In this document: piece after piece, positions 28,279 through 37,166 of the stretch | How the letters are laid out: each line of letters starts with the position of its first letter | Numbering within the stretch: position 1 is the first letter of the stretch | DNA from: Acidobacteriota bacterium | GTDB taxonomy: Bacteria > Acidobacteriota > Blastocatellia > Pyrinomonadales > Pyrinomonadaceae | Length of the DNA: 64,000 nt | Reading direction: 5' to 3' | NCBI GenBank assembly: GCA_003385635.1 | Contig: QQUY01000001.1 | Coordinates: 2,147,001 to 2,211,000, forward strand | Notes under the pieces: model-generated | What the model was told of the DNA's origin: nothing | Database searches by the model: none | Seen by the model: only the letters and a program-made list of their open reading frames with translations | Position numbers and translations under genes: made by a program

Positions 28279-28337
28279 TGTTTTTCCTCCAAAAGATCAG
28301 AAATTTATTATTGCGGGCAACGATGCCGTTAACGACC

Positions 28338-28362
28338 GTGGGGAACAAAGATTGTTCCCCAC
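28338..28362 (-). promoter_or_regulatory. Perfect intercistronic hairpin between tonB and exbB
   Basis: An 11-bp perfect stem (GTGGGGAACAA with TTGTTCCCCAC, 3-nt loop) sits in the 106-bp gap after the TonB gene. There is no T-tract, so read-through is expected. It may set the ratio of TonB to ExbB or protect the mRNA. Confidence 0.5.
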
Positions 28363-28384
28363 CGCCGGTGAAGTTGTTTGGAAT

Positions 28385-29185
28385 TTATTGGAAATTGTAG
28401 ACGATCACGCCTGAGACTTCTACAGGCTGACCCGAAAGCAAGGTCGGTCGGAATCTCGCACGCCTTGCCGCAGAAACCGCAGCAGACCTCAGCAGCGGAT
28501 GCCCGCTAACAGCATTCGCAGAAATAACGCTTCCGTCCTTGCTGATCACGATCGCTACATTGACCGAACCTTTGGCATTCACAGCCCTCGCAGCGGCAGG
28601 GTATGCCGGCTTCGGAAGACTAACGGCCGATCCGTTGACGACGCCCTTCGAAATCCTCTTGGGCACTGCCGGCGGCGGTGGCGGAGGCGGCGGCGGATCA
28701 GCAGCTGCAGGCGGCGGAGAATCCGGTGATGCGTCACCTCCTCCGGACCCTGGAGGCGCGATATCGAATCCCGTGGTGCTCGATGGCTCCCGCGCAGTGT
28801 TGCGGTTGGTATCGCCCAAAGCAACAGTCTGATTGTCTCTGATCGGCGGAACGTCGGCCTTCTTGTTGCTCACCTTGTCCGGCGGCTTGGGAGGCGACAT
28901 TTCCATGTTGGCGATCAGCTTGGTACGGGTATCGATATCAAGCTTCTCGTTCGTCTGCTCTACCTCTGGCTCCGGTGGGGGGGCTTCTTCCGGAAGCGGA
29001 ACTGGTGCCACGAGCATCGAAAGCTCAAGGCCTTCGCCGCCCACGAACAGATCAGAGTTCCAAAGGCTGTAAACCAAACCCGAAGCAAACGACGTAAACG
29101 CGAAAACGAACGTGACCAGCAAAAGTCCCGTCCGCCATCGGTTAGTCGTGCGATCGGCCTTGGATTCGACTAATTGATCTAACAT
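28385..29185 (-). CDS. TonB family energy transducer
   Basis: A 266-residue TonB-like protein: one N-terminal membrane helix (about 20-45), a long Pro/Asp/Gly-rich periplasmic spacer including poly-proline (about 165-180), and a C-terminal TonB domain (YPAAARAVNAKGSVNVAIVI ... GVIVYNF). It would couple the ExbB/ExbD motor to outer-membrane receptors. It is the first gene of its operon and is preceded by a long leader with candidate regulatory palindromes. Confidence 0.9.
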   Translation of the reverse strand: MLDQLVESKADRTTNRWRTGLLLVTFVFAFTSFASGLVYSLWNSDLFVGGEGLELSMLVAPVPLPEEAPPPEPEVEQTNEKLDIDTRTKLIANMEMSPPKPPDKVSNKKADVPPIRDNQTVALGDTNRNTAREPSSTTGFDIAPPGSGGGDASPDSPPPAAADPPPPPPPPPAVPKRISKGVVNGSAVSLPKPAYPAAARAVNAKGSVNVAIVISKDGSVISANAVSGHPLLRSAAVSAARRARFRPTLLSGQPVEVSGVIVYNFQ

Positions 29186-29591
29186 TTTATTTTACCTCTC
29201 TCTCCGGTGCCATTAGGGTCGGGGGTAACAAAGCAAATTAGGACATATAATTACGGAATATAAATTTGTCCCCGCCTCATCTAATGCAACAGATGAATTG
29301 TCCAAGGTTAACAAAATGTCAGCAAGCGTCTTTTAGAGCGTTCCACAGAATGCGGTAAAAACAAGACTTGCCGGTCAGTAAATCGCAAACCTGCCGAGCG
29401 ATCCCGACCTTCTTGAACGGTCTGAAACCTGCAGTTCTTACCTATTTAATTGACCAGCAACGCCTTGAAGTCTAAAGTTTCGATTTTCGAAAGTCAAGAT
29501 AATCTAGGACATTTTATATAAAATCTGTCCCAAATTTGCGGACTTTGCACGGCTTTAGGCGCCTTCACCAAGAACTTGCTTTCGAGAGGCC
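29186..29591 (-). promoter_or_regulatory. Long leader and promoter region of the TonB operon, with paired GGACA...TGTCC palindromes
   Basis: No gene is visible. On the minus strand TTGACT (29492-29497) and TAGACT (29469-29474) are 17 bp apart and give a leader of about 280 nt; the spacer holds the palindrome TTCGA-AAA-TCGAA. Just upstream of the -35 is a near-perfect palindrome from GGACA (29507) to TGTCC (29530), with ATTTTATATAAAAT in its centre (29511-29524). A diverged second copy lies in the leader (GGACA at 29241-29245, TGTCC at 29267-29271). They could be operator sites or REP-like elements. Confidence 0.5.
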
Positions 29592-30815
29592 CTAATCCGA
29601 AACCGGGCGGCGCGCAACCGATCTACGCGAGGCAGAAGCGAGTTTCTGCTCCTTGTCCAGTTTCGACTCTTTCATTCTCGCCTCGCCAAGCTTGTCCTGC
29701 CACCAGATAGCAATCGGACTTGCGATAGCAATAGTCGAGTAAGTTCCGGTGATCGCACCGACAAACAACGCTAGCGAGAAGCCTCTAAGAACCTGACCGC
29801 CGAAAAGAACTAGAGCGAGAACCGACAAAAAGACCAAGCCGTTGGTGACGATCGTTCGAGACATTGTCTGATTGATCGAGTCGTTAGTCAGATCAAACAA
29901 AGGCTGCGTCCTTTTAAGAGTAAGGTTCTCCCTGATCCTGTCGAAGATCACGATCGAGTCGTTAACAGAGAAACCCACAAGAGTCAGAAGTGCCGCAAGG
30001 ACCGTAAGGCTTATTTCCCATTGGAACATCGTGAAGAATGCCAGAGTGATAAGCACATCGTGGAAAACCGCAATAACAGCGCCAGCCGCATACGTCCAGT
30101 CGTAACGGAAAGCGATAAACAGGAGGATGCCCACCATTCCCAGAAGGGTAGCTATCACGGCCTGATTCCTGAGTTGTTCGCCTGCGACCGGCCCGACGGA
30201 ATCGATGCCGACGATCTTGTACTTTGCGTTCTGATCGTCTTCAAGCGCGAGGTTTGGCTGTGCTTCATTTCCAAAAGTGTTGAGCGCATTTCGCACAAGC
30301 TCCGGTCCTTTGCTTACTTGCGATTCATCGGCCGGAGACTGCTGTGTTGAAGCGGGGGATGATCCAGGCGAGGCCTCGTTGCCGGTTGAATTGGTGTTGG
30401 CTGCAGCTTCAGTAGTCGAGGCTTCTTCCACTGCCTGTCTTTCCGGCGCCTGTTCCGCAGCTGCATCGGCACTGGCCTCAGAAGTAATGTCCGTCTCGCC
30501 TTCGAGCAGAGGGATCTTGATCAAAACCTCGTCCTGCTTATCGATCGAACCCTGAATGACCGACTCACCGAGTCCCGTACCCTCAAGGGCGTTACGAATT
30601 TGATCGTCCGTAGGCCGGTCTCCTTTGAACTTGGCCGTAACGACGGTGCCGCCCTGGAAATCAACGCCAAGATTGAAAGCCTCGGTCCCGCCGGGCATCA
30701 CCTGTCGGACGACCGCGGAAACAAGACCCGCCAGCAAAACGAGTATGGAGACCGCGATAAAGGGTTTTCGCAGCCCCATCCAGTTGACGTTTATGTTGCT
30801 AAAAAAATCGAACAT
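29592..30815 (-). CDS. secF: Protein translocase subunit SecF
   Basis: A 407-residue SecF with six transmembrane helices and the SecD/F signatures GVDFQGGT and GFSVNDSIVIFDRIREN. With SecD it uses the proton gradient to pull secreted proteins out of SecYEG. Compared with the usual 300-330 residues it has an Ala/Glu/Ser-rich insertion at about residues 110-170 in the first periplasmic domain. Third of the yajC-secD-secF cluster. Confidence 0.96.
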   Translation of the reverse strand: MFDFFSNINVNWMGLRKPFIAVSILVLLAGLVSAVVRQVMPGGTEAFNLGVDFQGGTVVTAKFKGDRPTDDQIRNALEGTGLGESVIQGSIDKQDEVLIKIPLLEGETDITSEASADAAAEQAPERQAVEEASTTEAAANTNSTGNEASPGSSPASTQQSPADESQVSKGPELVRNALNTFGNEAQPNLALEDDQNAKYKIVGIDSVGPVAGEQLRNQAVIATLLGMVGILLFIAFRYDWTYAAGAVIAVFHDVLITLAFFTMFQWEISLTVLAALLTLVGFSVNDSIVIFDRIRENLTLKRTQPLFDLTNDSINQTMSRTIVTNGLVFLSVLALVLFGGQVLRGFSLALFVGAITGTYSTIAIASPIAIWWQDKLGEARMKESKLDKEQKLASASRRSVARRPVSD

Positions 30816-30862
30816 TTTTGTTTTCTTGCTCCTGACCGGCCAGCGGCACGGAATCTTCCGTG

Positions 30863-32548
30863 TTAGATGCTGAGCTTCTTGAGTCCCGGATTCCGGTCAA
30901 GGATCCACATAAAGATGGTCCTGGATACGAACACGGCTGAGAAGAGGTTGATAATAAGCCCGAGTATCAGCGTGACAGCGAATCCGCGGATGGGGCCGGA
31001 ACCATACAGATACAGGATTATCGCCGCGATGATCGTCGTGACGTGAGTGTCGATGATCGTTATGAAAGCCCGGTCAAAGCCTAGTTCCACCGCCTTCGAA
31101 ACTAATTTTCCGTCCTTGATCTCCTCGCGCATCCTCTCGAATATAAGCACGTTCGAGTCGACCGCCATACCAATTCCCAGGATCAGACCCGCAATTCCGG
31201 GCAGCGTCAACGTCGCGTCCAAAACTATCAATGCTGCGAGCGTCAGAACCATATTCAGCAGCAATGCAACCACTGCATTTACTCCTGCGCCCCTGTAATA
31301 GAACAGCATGAACAGGATCACGAATATCAAACCGCCGAGTGCTGCCGTAACTCCCGCCCAGATCGAATCTGCACCAAGACTCGGACCGACCGTCCTTTCT
31401 TCAAGGTATTCGAGTTCTGCCGGAAGCGCTCCAGACTTCAAAGTCAGTGCAAGGTCTTCCGCGTTCGCCTGCGTAAACTGCCCGCTTATCTGACCCTGGT
31501 CGAAGATCTGCGACTGAATGAATGCGACCGATTTTGCCTCATTGTTCAGGATCACCGCCATATAGTTGTTGATGTTCCTTCCGGTCCACTCACCAAACTT
31601 GGTCGCTCCTGCCGGTTTCAAAGAAAATGAGATCTGGTAATCGCCCTCATTCCCCGTCTGGGTCACCGCATTGGCGTCCCTGAGCTCGTCTCCCTCGATG
31701 ATCGGCGGCTCCTCAACCACTATGAACTGGCTCGGTTGCTGGTTCTGCTGATCGTTGTCGCCACCGCCCAGGGAATCATCTCGTTCGGTGTACGGATAGA
31801 CCTTTCTTGTATCAGTTTCAACACCGCCTATAGATTGCAACGCTGCTTCCCTCGTAGGATAGGTTGCCAGATTCGGGTTGGGAGGGCTGACAACGGCATA
31901 CAAAGCAAGCTTCGATTCGGCGTTGATGATGTCCTTAACGCGTTTGGGATCTTCTACCCCGGGCATTTGGAGCAGAATCTCCCCCGAATCGGCCGTGCCG
32001 CGCTTCTGGAGGGTAGGCTCGGTAACGCCGAACTGATTGATCCGGCTGTCAATGATCTGCATCGCCTGATCGGTAGCCTGTTCCTTGATCCTCGCCTGCG
32101 CCTGTGCCGGAAGGCTCCAGGAAATCGAATCCGAACCAACCGATTCAGTCCAATTCAGGAAGTCAACCTTCTGACGAACGGCTTCCGTTATCTCGTCGGA
32201 TTTTGAAATGTCGGAAACGGAAAGCCTCACTTCATATGTACCGTTCTCGGCAGTGAACGAGGAATCCGATACTGGCAGGTTCTTTTCCTTCGCCGCGGTA
32301 AGAGCAGCCTGGCTGTTGCTTAAAGTCAGATCGCGCAGATATTCATCAGTCTTGACCCTTGCCACAAGGTGAAGGCCGCCCTTCAGGTCGAGGCCCAGAT
32401 TGATGTTGTTCTCCAGGTTGCTGGTGATGCCCTGCCACGAGAAATCGCTCGCGGTGAACGAGCCCCTTGGACCGATCACCAGGAATACCGCAAGGATAGT
32501 GACCGCGAATATGATCGCCGTCCTTATTAATAGCGTCGTGTTGTTCAT
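30863..32548 (-). CDS. secD: Protein translocase subunit SecD
   Basis: A 561-residue SecD with a large periplasmic P1 domain (LGLDLKGGLHLV, VEDPKRVKDIINAES) and six helices, including GIGMAVDSNVLIFERMREE, the conserved fourth-helix signature with the functional Asp. It lies 47 bp upstream of secF and 18 bp after yajC. Confidence 0.97.
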   Translation of the reverse strand: MNNTTLLIRTAIIFAVTILAVFLVIGPRGSFTASDFSWQGITSNLENNINLGLDLKGGLHLVARVKTDEYLRDLTLSNSQAALTAAKEKNLPVSDSSFTAENGTYEVRLSVSDISKSDEITEAVRQKVDFLNWTESVGSDSISWSLPAQAQARIKEQATDQAMQIIDSRINQFGVTEPTLQKRGTADSGEILLQMPGVEDPKRVKDIINAESKLALYAVVSPPNPNLATYPTREAALQSIGGVETDTRKVYPYTERDDSLGGGDNDQQNQQPSQFIVVEEPPIIEGDELRDANAVTQTGNEGDYQISFSLKPAGATKFGEWTGRNINNYMAVILNNEAKSVAFIQSQIFDQGQISGQFTQANAEDLALTLKSGALPAELEYLEERTVGPSLGADSIWAGVTAALGGLIFVILFMLFYYRGAGVNAVVALLLNMVLTLAALIVLDATLTLPGIAGLILGIGMAVDSNVLIFERMREEIKDGKLVSKAVELGFDRAFITIIDTHVTTIIAAIILYLYGSGPIRGFAVTLILGLIINLFSAVFVSRTIFMWILDRNPGLKKLSI

Positions 32549-32566
32549 TGCTGGTCCGTCGCTGGT

Positions 32567-32872
32567 TTACTTCTCTTTTTCATCTGCGCGTTTTCCGACA
32601 ACCGCAGCTTTACCGATCTCCATGATCGACTTGTCGGCGCTTCTGATGATGAAGCTGGTTTCCCTCACTTCAATGATCTTTCCGATTATTCCGCCATTTG
32701 TTACGACCTCGTCGCCGTTCTTGAGCGCCGCGATCATAGTCTTCAACTCCTGCTGCTGCCGTCGTTGAGGAAGGATCACGAGAAAATAGAAGATCCCGAA
32801 GATAAGGGCGAAAGGAAGGATGGTCCAAAGTAGACTGCTTCCGCCTTGAATGAGCAGTATGTTCATCATCAT
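32567..32872 (-). CDS. yajC: Preprotein translocase subunit YajC
   Basis: A 101-residue membrane protein with the single helix LLWTILPFALIFGIFYFLVI and the cytoplasmic signature LPQRRQQQELKTMIAALKNGDEVVTNGG, typical of YajC, which associates with SecDF. Three consecutive Met codons open the reading frame. It lies between tgt and secD, the usual order. Confidence 0.97.
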   Translation of the reverse strand: MMMNILLIQGGSSLLWTILPFALIFGIFYFLVILPQRRQQQELKTMIAALKNGDEVVTNGGIIGKIIEVRETSFIIRSADKSIMEIGKAAVVGKRADEKEK

Positions 32873-33001
32873 TAGTGCGATTCCGATTGCGCAAAACGGT
32901 AATTATAAATGAAGCGAAGTGATTTGCGAAACGCGAGAGGCAGTAAAAACGGAATTCGGCAACGCGGCTGAGACGTTTCGAAGTATGCTTCCGAAGCACG
33001 A

Positions 33002-34171
33002 TCAACCTGCGGATCGATGTGCTAGCACCTCCGCTCTGAAGGCGCTGAATCTCTGCTCGCGAATTGCTGTCCGGATATCGGCCATCAGTCCTAGGTAGTA
33101 TGCGAGATTGTGATGTGAGATCAGTATCGGACCAAGCATTTCTTTCGCGGTGTAGAGGTGACGGATGTACGCCCTTGAATGCCTTCTGCAGACGGAACAC
33201 TTGCAATTCTCGTCCAGCGGAGACGGATCATCCCTGAATGTGGCGTTTCTTATGTTCAAGTCGCCATTTGATGTGAACGCTCCGCCGGTTCTGCCGTTCC
33301 GGGTCGGAAGGACACAATCGAACATGTCCACTCCGTGTGAAACCGCTTCAAGAATATCTTCTGGCGTGCCGACTCCCATCAGATATCTGGGCTCGCTCTC
33401 GGGCATCTGCGGAGCGAGATCGCCCAGAACCCCGTACATTACATCTTTTTCCTCGCCAACGCTCAGCCCGCCGATGGCGTACCCGTCGAACCCGATCTCG
33501 ACGGTTCGCTCAAGGCTCTCTTTCCTCAGGTCCAGGTGACCGCCTCCCTGGACGATACCGAAAAGCGCTTGCTTGCCGCTCAAATCACTGGTTTCGAACG
33601 AGACCCTTCCAAGATCAGAGCCGCCCGCCTGAAGTTCTTCGAATCGATCTTTTGAGCGTTGCGCCCACCGTACGGTGAGATCTACGCTGGTTTTGATCTC
33701 TTCTTTCCCGAGATCACCCGGCGGGCATTCGTCGAATGCCATCACTATCTCGGATCCCAGTACCGCCTGAATATCCATCGAGATCTCAGGGGACATAAAC
33801 AGCTTCGCGCCGTCCAGATGCGATCGGAATTCAACTCCTTCTTCGCCGATGCGCCGAAGCTCGCTCAACGAAAAGACCTGAAAACCACCAGAATCGGTCA
33901 ACAGCGCCCGGTTCCAGCCGGAAAACCTGTGAAGGCCTCCAAGTACCGTGATCACGTCTGTGCCCGGCCTGATCCATAGGTGGTAAGTGTTCCCAAGAAT
34001 TATTCTTGCGTCGATCTCCGACTCCAGCCATTCAAAGCGCTCGCCCTTTACCGTGCCGAGAGTGCCGACAGGCATAAAAACAGGCGTCTCAATCACTGAG
34101 CGCCTGGTCTGAATAACCCCTGTCCGGGCATTGCCGTCGCGGGCTGTCGTTTTCCAATTTATGGCCTGCAT
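33002..34171 (-). CDS. tgt: tRNA-guanine transglycosylase
   Basis: A 389-residue enzyme that exchanges guanine-34 for preQ1 in tRNAs with GUN anticodons on the way to queuosine. It has the nucleophile-bearing LLTDSGGFQVFSL (Asp93), the FDCVLPTRNGR loop and the C-terminal zinc site with C-x-C-x2-C (CKCSVCRRHSRAYIRHL). It follows the MauE/thioredoxin fusion gene by 3 bp, so the two are translationally close. Confidence 0.97.
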   Translation of the reverse strand: MQAINWKTTARDGNARTGVIQTRRSVIETPVFMPVGTLGTVKGERFEWLESEIDARIILGNTYHLWIRPGTDVITVLGGLHRFSGWNRALLTDSGGFQVFSLSELRRIGEEGVEFRSHLDGAKLFMSPEISMDIQAVLGSEIVMAFDECPPGDLGKEEIKTSVDLTVRWAQRSKDRFEELQAGGSDLGRVSFETSDLSGKQALFGIVQGGGHLDLRKESLERTVEIGFDGYAIGGLSVGEEKDVMYGVLGDLAPQMPESEPRYLMGVGTPEDILEAVSHGVDMFDCVLPTRNGRTGGAFTSNGDLNIRNATFRDDPSPLDENCKCSVCRRHSRAYIRHLYTAKEMLGPILISHHNLAYYLGLMADIRTAIREQRFSAFRAEVLAHRSAG

Positions 34172-34174
34172 CGG

Positions 34175-35671
34175 CTAGCCCGCCTTCTCCTTCGCAAGTC
34201 GCGCGGTCTCTCCTGCCAATGCCCATATGTTCTCAGCGCCGATTCCGGTCTCCGATACGAACAAGCCGTTCTCATCGATCAGGATCGCGGAGGGTGTTCC
34301 GCGCATTCCGAGTTTATTGGCCGTATCATAATCGTCTTCGAGAAGAATTGGGGCAGAAATACCGAGTCCCCGATGAACTCTCGGGTCTCCAGCTGAAAAC
34401 AGGATCAGGTTCAGGTCATCATCGTTCCGCGCCGTACTCCATTCTTTTATCGATTCAAGCATTTGATCACAGAATGGACAGGTCGTACTCCAAAACGCAG
34501 CAAGCGTCTTTTTGCCCAATAGGTCCTTTTCTGTAACCTCGTTGCCGTCCAGATCCTGCAGGCTGAAACCCGGAACGGATTTTCCTATAAGAACGTCGTT
34601 GCCAGAGCCGTTGGAAAGGAAAAAGAACTCCCTTTCGAGCTCCTCTATCTTTAGAAGTTCGAACGCCGAACGGATCGATGAGTCGCCGACCGCATTGTGA
34701 CTCGCAACCCTGCCGTTGGAATCGAACACGACGGCGGTCGGAGTCCAGATAGGCCCCATCAGCTCCGAAGCTTCGTTGCCCTGCTGGAGAAAGAGGCGAT
34801 CGGCGTTCTGCTCACCGAATTTTTCTAAATTCTCTTGCCAACTGCCGCTCGAAATCAGGAGGATCTCGAGACGTTCGCCAAACTCTTCAACCCAACTACT
34901 TATATCCGGGATCAAAGTTTCGCAGGGGTGACAATTAGGACTGACAAAGATAATCACGGAAGGCCTGCCCCCTGCGACGAGATCGGAAGATGGAATGCTT
35001 ATTCCTGCGTTTCCGACTACGTCAAACTCCGGGATCGGCGAACCGATCGGGATTCCCGCCCCCGGATCTGAGACTTCGTTGCGCTCAACCTCGCGGCCTT
35101 CGTTCGAGATCACCTCAAGGATCTCTATGCGCCTGATGATCTTTTCCTGCTGGTCGCTGATCTTCTTCAAAACAACGAAGATCGCGACCAGGAAAGCCAC
35201 TACGGCGAATCCAAACGCTATCTGCATACCATTTTCGTACTGAAGAAACGAACCGAATGTGGCCGCCTGGGACCCGCTTCCTGCGATCAGGATCAATATG
35301 GCGACAGCCAGTAATGCCGCATTTCGGATCAGGCTCTTCACACCGACCGGCTCGCTATGGATCTGCCCGAAGCAATGGCAGTCGGGCGCCCTGCCTCTTG
35401 CGATCTGTAGCAACATGCCAGCAGTAAACAGTGCCAAAAGAACCGTTGCGACGATCGCTGCTGGCCACGCAAACGATCCGAACAATAAAAAAAACGCGAC
35501 CAAGAGCTCGATCCACGGCAGAACAGCGGCAAGAGGACTCACCAAAGGGGACGGAACATCGAATTCGGCCAGTGCTTTCTCCGACCCTTGCCTGTCGAGA
35601 AGCTTCCCTATGCCGGCGATGAGAAACACGCCGGAAAGCAAGAGCCGTAACAAAAGGAGAATCACTTCCAT
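34175..35671 (-). CDS. MauE-like membrane protein fused to two thioredoxin/TlpA domains
   Basis: A 498-residue fusion. Residues 1-165 form a DoxX/MauE-type four-helix membrane domain, with cysteines at 98 and 100 (CHC). Two periplasmic-type thioredoxin-fold domains follow: the first at about 205-345 with CHPC (C247/C250) and cis-Pro311, the second at about 360-495 with CPFC (C398/C401) and RGTPSAI. MauE-family proteins act in disulfide formation or electron transfer across membranes, so the fusion could be a complete thiol-redox relay. It is 21 bp downstream of der. Confidence 0.85.
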   Translation of the reverse strand: MEVILLLLRLLLSGVFLIAGIGKLLDRQGSEKALAEFDVPSPLVSPLAAVLPWIELLVAFFLLFGSFAWPAAIVATVLLALFTAGMLLQIARGRAPDCHCFGQIHSEPVGVKSLIRNAALLAVAILILIAGSGSQAATFGSFLQYENGMQIAFGFAVVAFLVAIFVVLKKISDQQEKIIRRIEILEVISNEGREVERNEVSDPGAGIPIGSPIPEFDVVGNAGISIPSSDLVAGGRPSVIIFVSPNCHPCETLIPDISSWVEEFGERLEILLISSGSWQENLEKFGEQNADRLFLQQGNEASELMGPIWTPTAVVFDSNGRVASHNAVGDSSIRSAFELLKIEELEREFFFLSNGSGNDVLIGKSVPGFSLQDLDGNEVTEKDLLGKKTLAAFWSTTCPFCDQMLESIKEWSTARNDDDLNLILFSAGDPRVHRGLGISAPILLEDDYDTANKLGMRGTPSAILIDENGLFVSETGIGAENIWALAGETARLAKEKAG

Positions 35672-35692
35672 CTGGATCGCTGTTGTCGGAGA

Positions 35693-37051
35693 TCAGCGGC
35701 GGTCGGTTTTCTTACTCTTCTTCCGTTCTTTAAGTCTGATAGGAGTAGCAAAGAACTCAAACTCAGCCCGCAGACGGTTCTCGATATACCTGAGATACGA
35801 AAAATGGAGGGCGGATCCGGCTCTCCCCGATGTGAACAAAACAAACATTGGCGGCCTTATTCCCGCCTGAGTGATGTACTTCACATTTACCCGGGTCCTT
35901 CCGCCTTTGGCGGGAGCCGTCCCGCCCCCGCCCTTCGGCTGCATCACGGTCTTTTCGAAAAGGTCATTGAGCGCGGAAGTCGGAACCCGTTGATTTCTCG
36001 CTTCATTTGCCCGATCCACCAGAGGCAGCAGACGGGTGAGCCTCTGTCCGGTCAAGGCCGAGGTGGTCACTACCGGCGCCCAGTCCAGGAACTTCATCTT
36101 GTCGCGCAATCTACGTTCGAATTCTGAAGCGGTCGAGGTGTCCTTCTCTGATATAAGGTCCCATTTGTTAACCGCGATGATTATACTGCACCCGGATTCG
36201 ATGGCGTAACCGGCTATGCTCGCATCCAGATGAGTCACACCCTCTACCGCGTCTAGGACAAGCACTGCAACATCTGCTCGTTCAAGCGCCTTCCGGGCCA
36301 TTATGACGGAGAGTTTCTCCGCCATTTCGGTGGTCTTGCCCTTTCTTCTTATACCCGCTGTGTCGATCAGAAGAAATCTCTTGCCTTCGGATTCCAACCT
36401 TGTGTCGATCGCGTCACGTGTGGTCCCCGCTATCGGAGAAACTATCACGCGATCCTCTCCGAGTATTCTGTTTAAGATCGACGACTTGCCGACATTCGGC
36501 CTGCCGATTATCGCCAGCTTGATCTCATCTGAATCATCTTCCTCTTGCGGGTCTTCGAACTCGATCTCGTCATAGAGAGCCTGTAAGAGGTCGCCCACGC
36601 TTGTCCCATGTTCCGCTGACACCGGCACAACCTCAAATCCGAATCTGTAGAATTCCGAAGCGTCTTCCGAGACCCGTCGTGATTCTGACTTGTTTGCTGC
36701 CACATACACGGGTTTCCCTGTGTTCCGGAGAAGAACGGCAAGCTCTTCGTCAAGCGGCGTCACGCCGGCCCGGGCATCGACGACCCAAATGATCGCTTGT
36801 GCCGCCGAAATCGCCGCGCCGGCCTGAATGAAAATGTTCTTCGGGATCAGCGCCTCGTCATCTGGAACTATTCCGCCGGTATCTACTACCTCGAACTCCT
36901 TGGCGCGCCATTCGACATCGCCGTAGATGCGGTCTCGAGTGATTCCCGGTTCGTCGCCGACGATCGACCTTCTACTGCCGGTCAGACGGTTGAACAAAGT
37001 TGATTTCCCGACATTAGGACGGCCGACTATTGCTACAAGCGGTTTGGACAT
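35693..37051 (-). CDS. der: Ribosome biogenesis GTPase Der
   Basis: A 452-residue GTPase with two tandem G domains (each with GRPNVGKS; NKxD motifs NKSES-type and NKWD) and a C-terminal KH-like domain (VNVKYITQAGIRPPMFVLF). It is needed for assembly of the 50S subunit. ATG 37051 is taken in place of a TTG two codons upstream. Confidence 0.97.
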   Translation of the reverse strand: MSKPLVAIVGRPNVGKSTLFNRLTGSRRSIVGDEPGITRDRIYGDVEWRAKEFEVVDTGGIVPDDEALIPKNIFIQAGAAISAAQAIIWVVDARAGVTPLDEELAVLLRNTGKPVYVAANKSESRRVSEDASEFYRFGFEVVPVSAEHGTSVGDLLQALYDEIEFEDPQEEDDSDEIKLAIIGRPNVGKSSILNRILGEDRVIVSPIAGTTRDAIDTRLESEGKRFLLIDTAGIRRKGKTTEMAEKLSVIMARKALERADVAVLVLDAVEGVTHLDASIAGYAIESGCSIIIAVNKWDLISEKDTSTASEFERRLRDKMKFLDWAPVVTTSALTGQRLTRLLPLVDRANEARNQRVPTSALNDLFEKTVMQPKGGGGTAPAKGGRTRVNVKYITQAGIRPPMFVLFTSGRAGSALHFSYLRYIENRLRAEFEFFATPIRLKERKKSKKTDRR

Positions 37052-37112
37052 GATCAAAAAAAGCTTAGGGATTTATAACAATCCTGAAGCTGAAACGAAA
37101 CCGGGTGAACAT

Positions 37113-37140
37113 AAAAAAGCCCCGATCTTTCGGATCGGGG
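37113..37140 (-). terminator. Terminator of the Arg/Gln-rich protein gene
   Basis: An 8-bp stem (CCCCGATC with GATCGGGG) and 5-nt loop is followed on the minus strand by TTTTTT, 26 bp after the stop codon of the Arg/Gln-rich gene. Confidence 0.85.
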
Positions 37141-37166
37141 CGGTAGGTAAATTTTTTGCTTAGCCT

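Noticed and set aside
28539..28832. Gly-rich plus-strand ORF opposite the TonB gene
   Set aside because: It is the complement of the poly-Pro spacer of the TonB protein.
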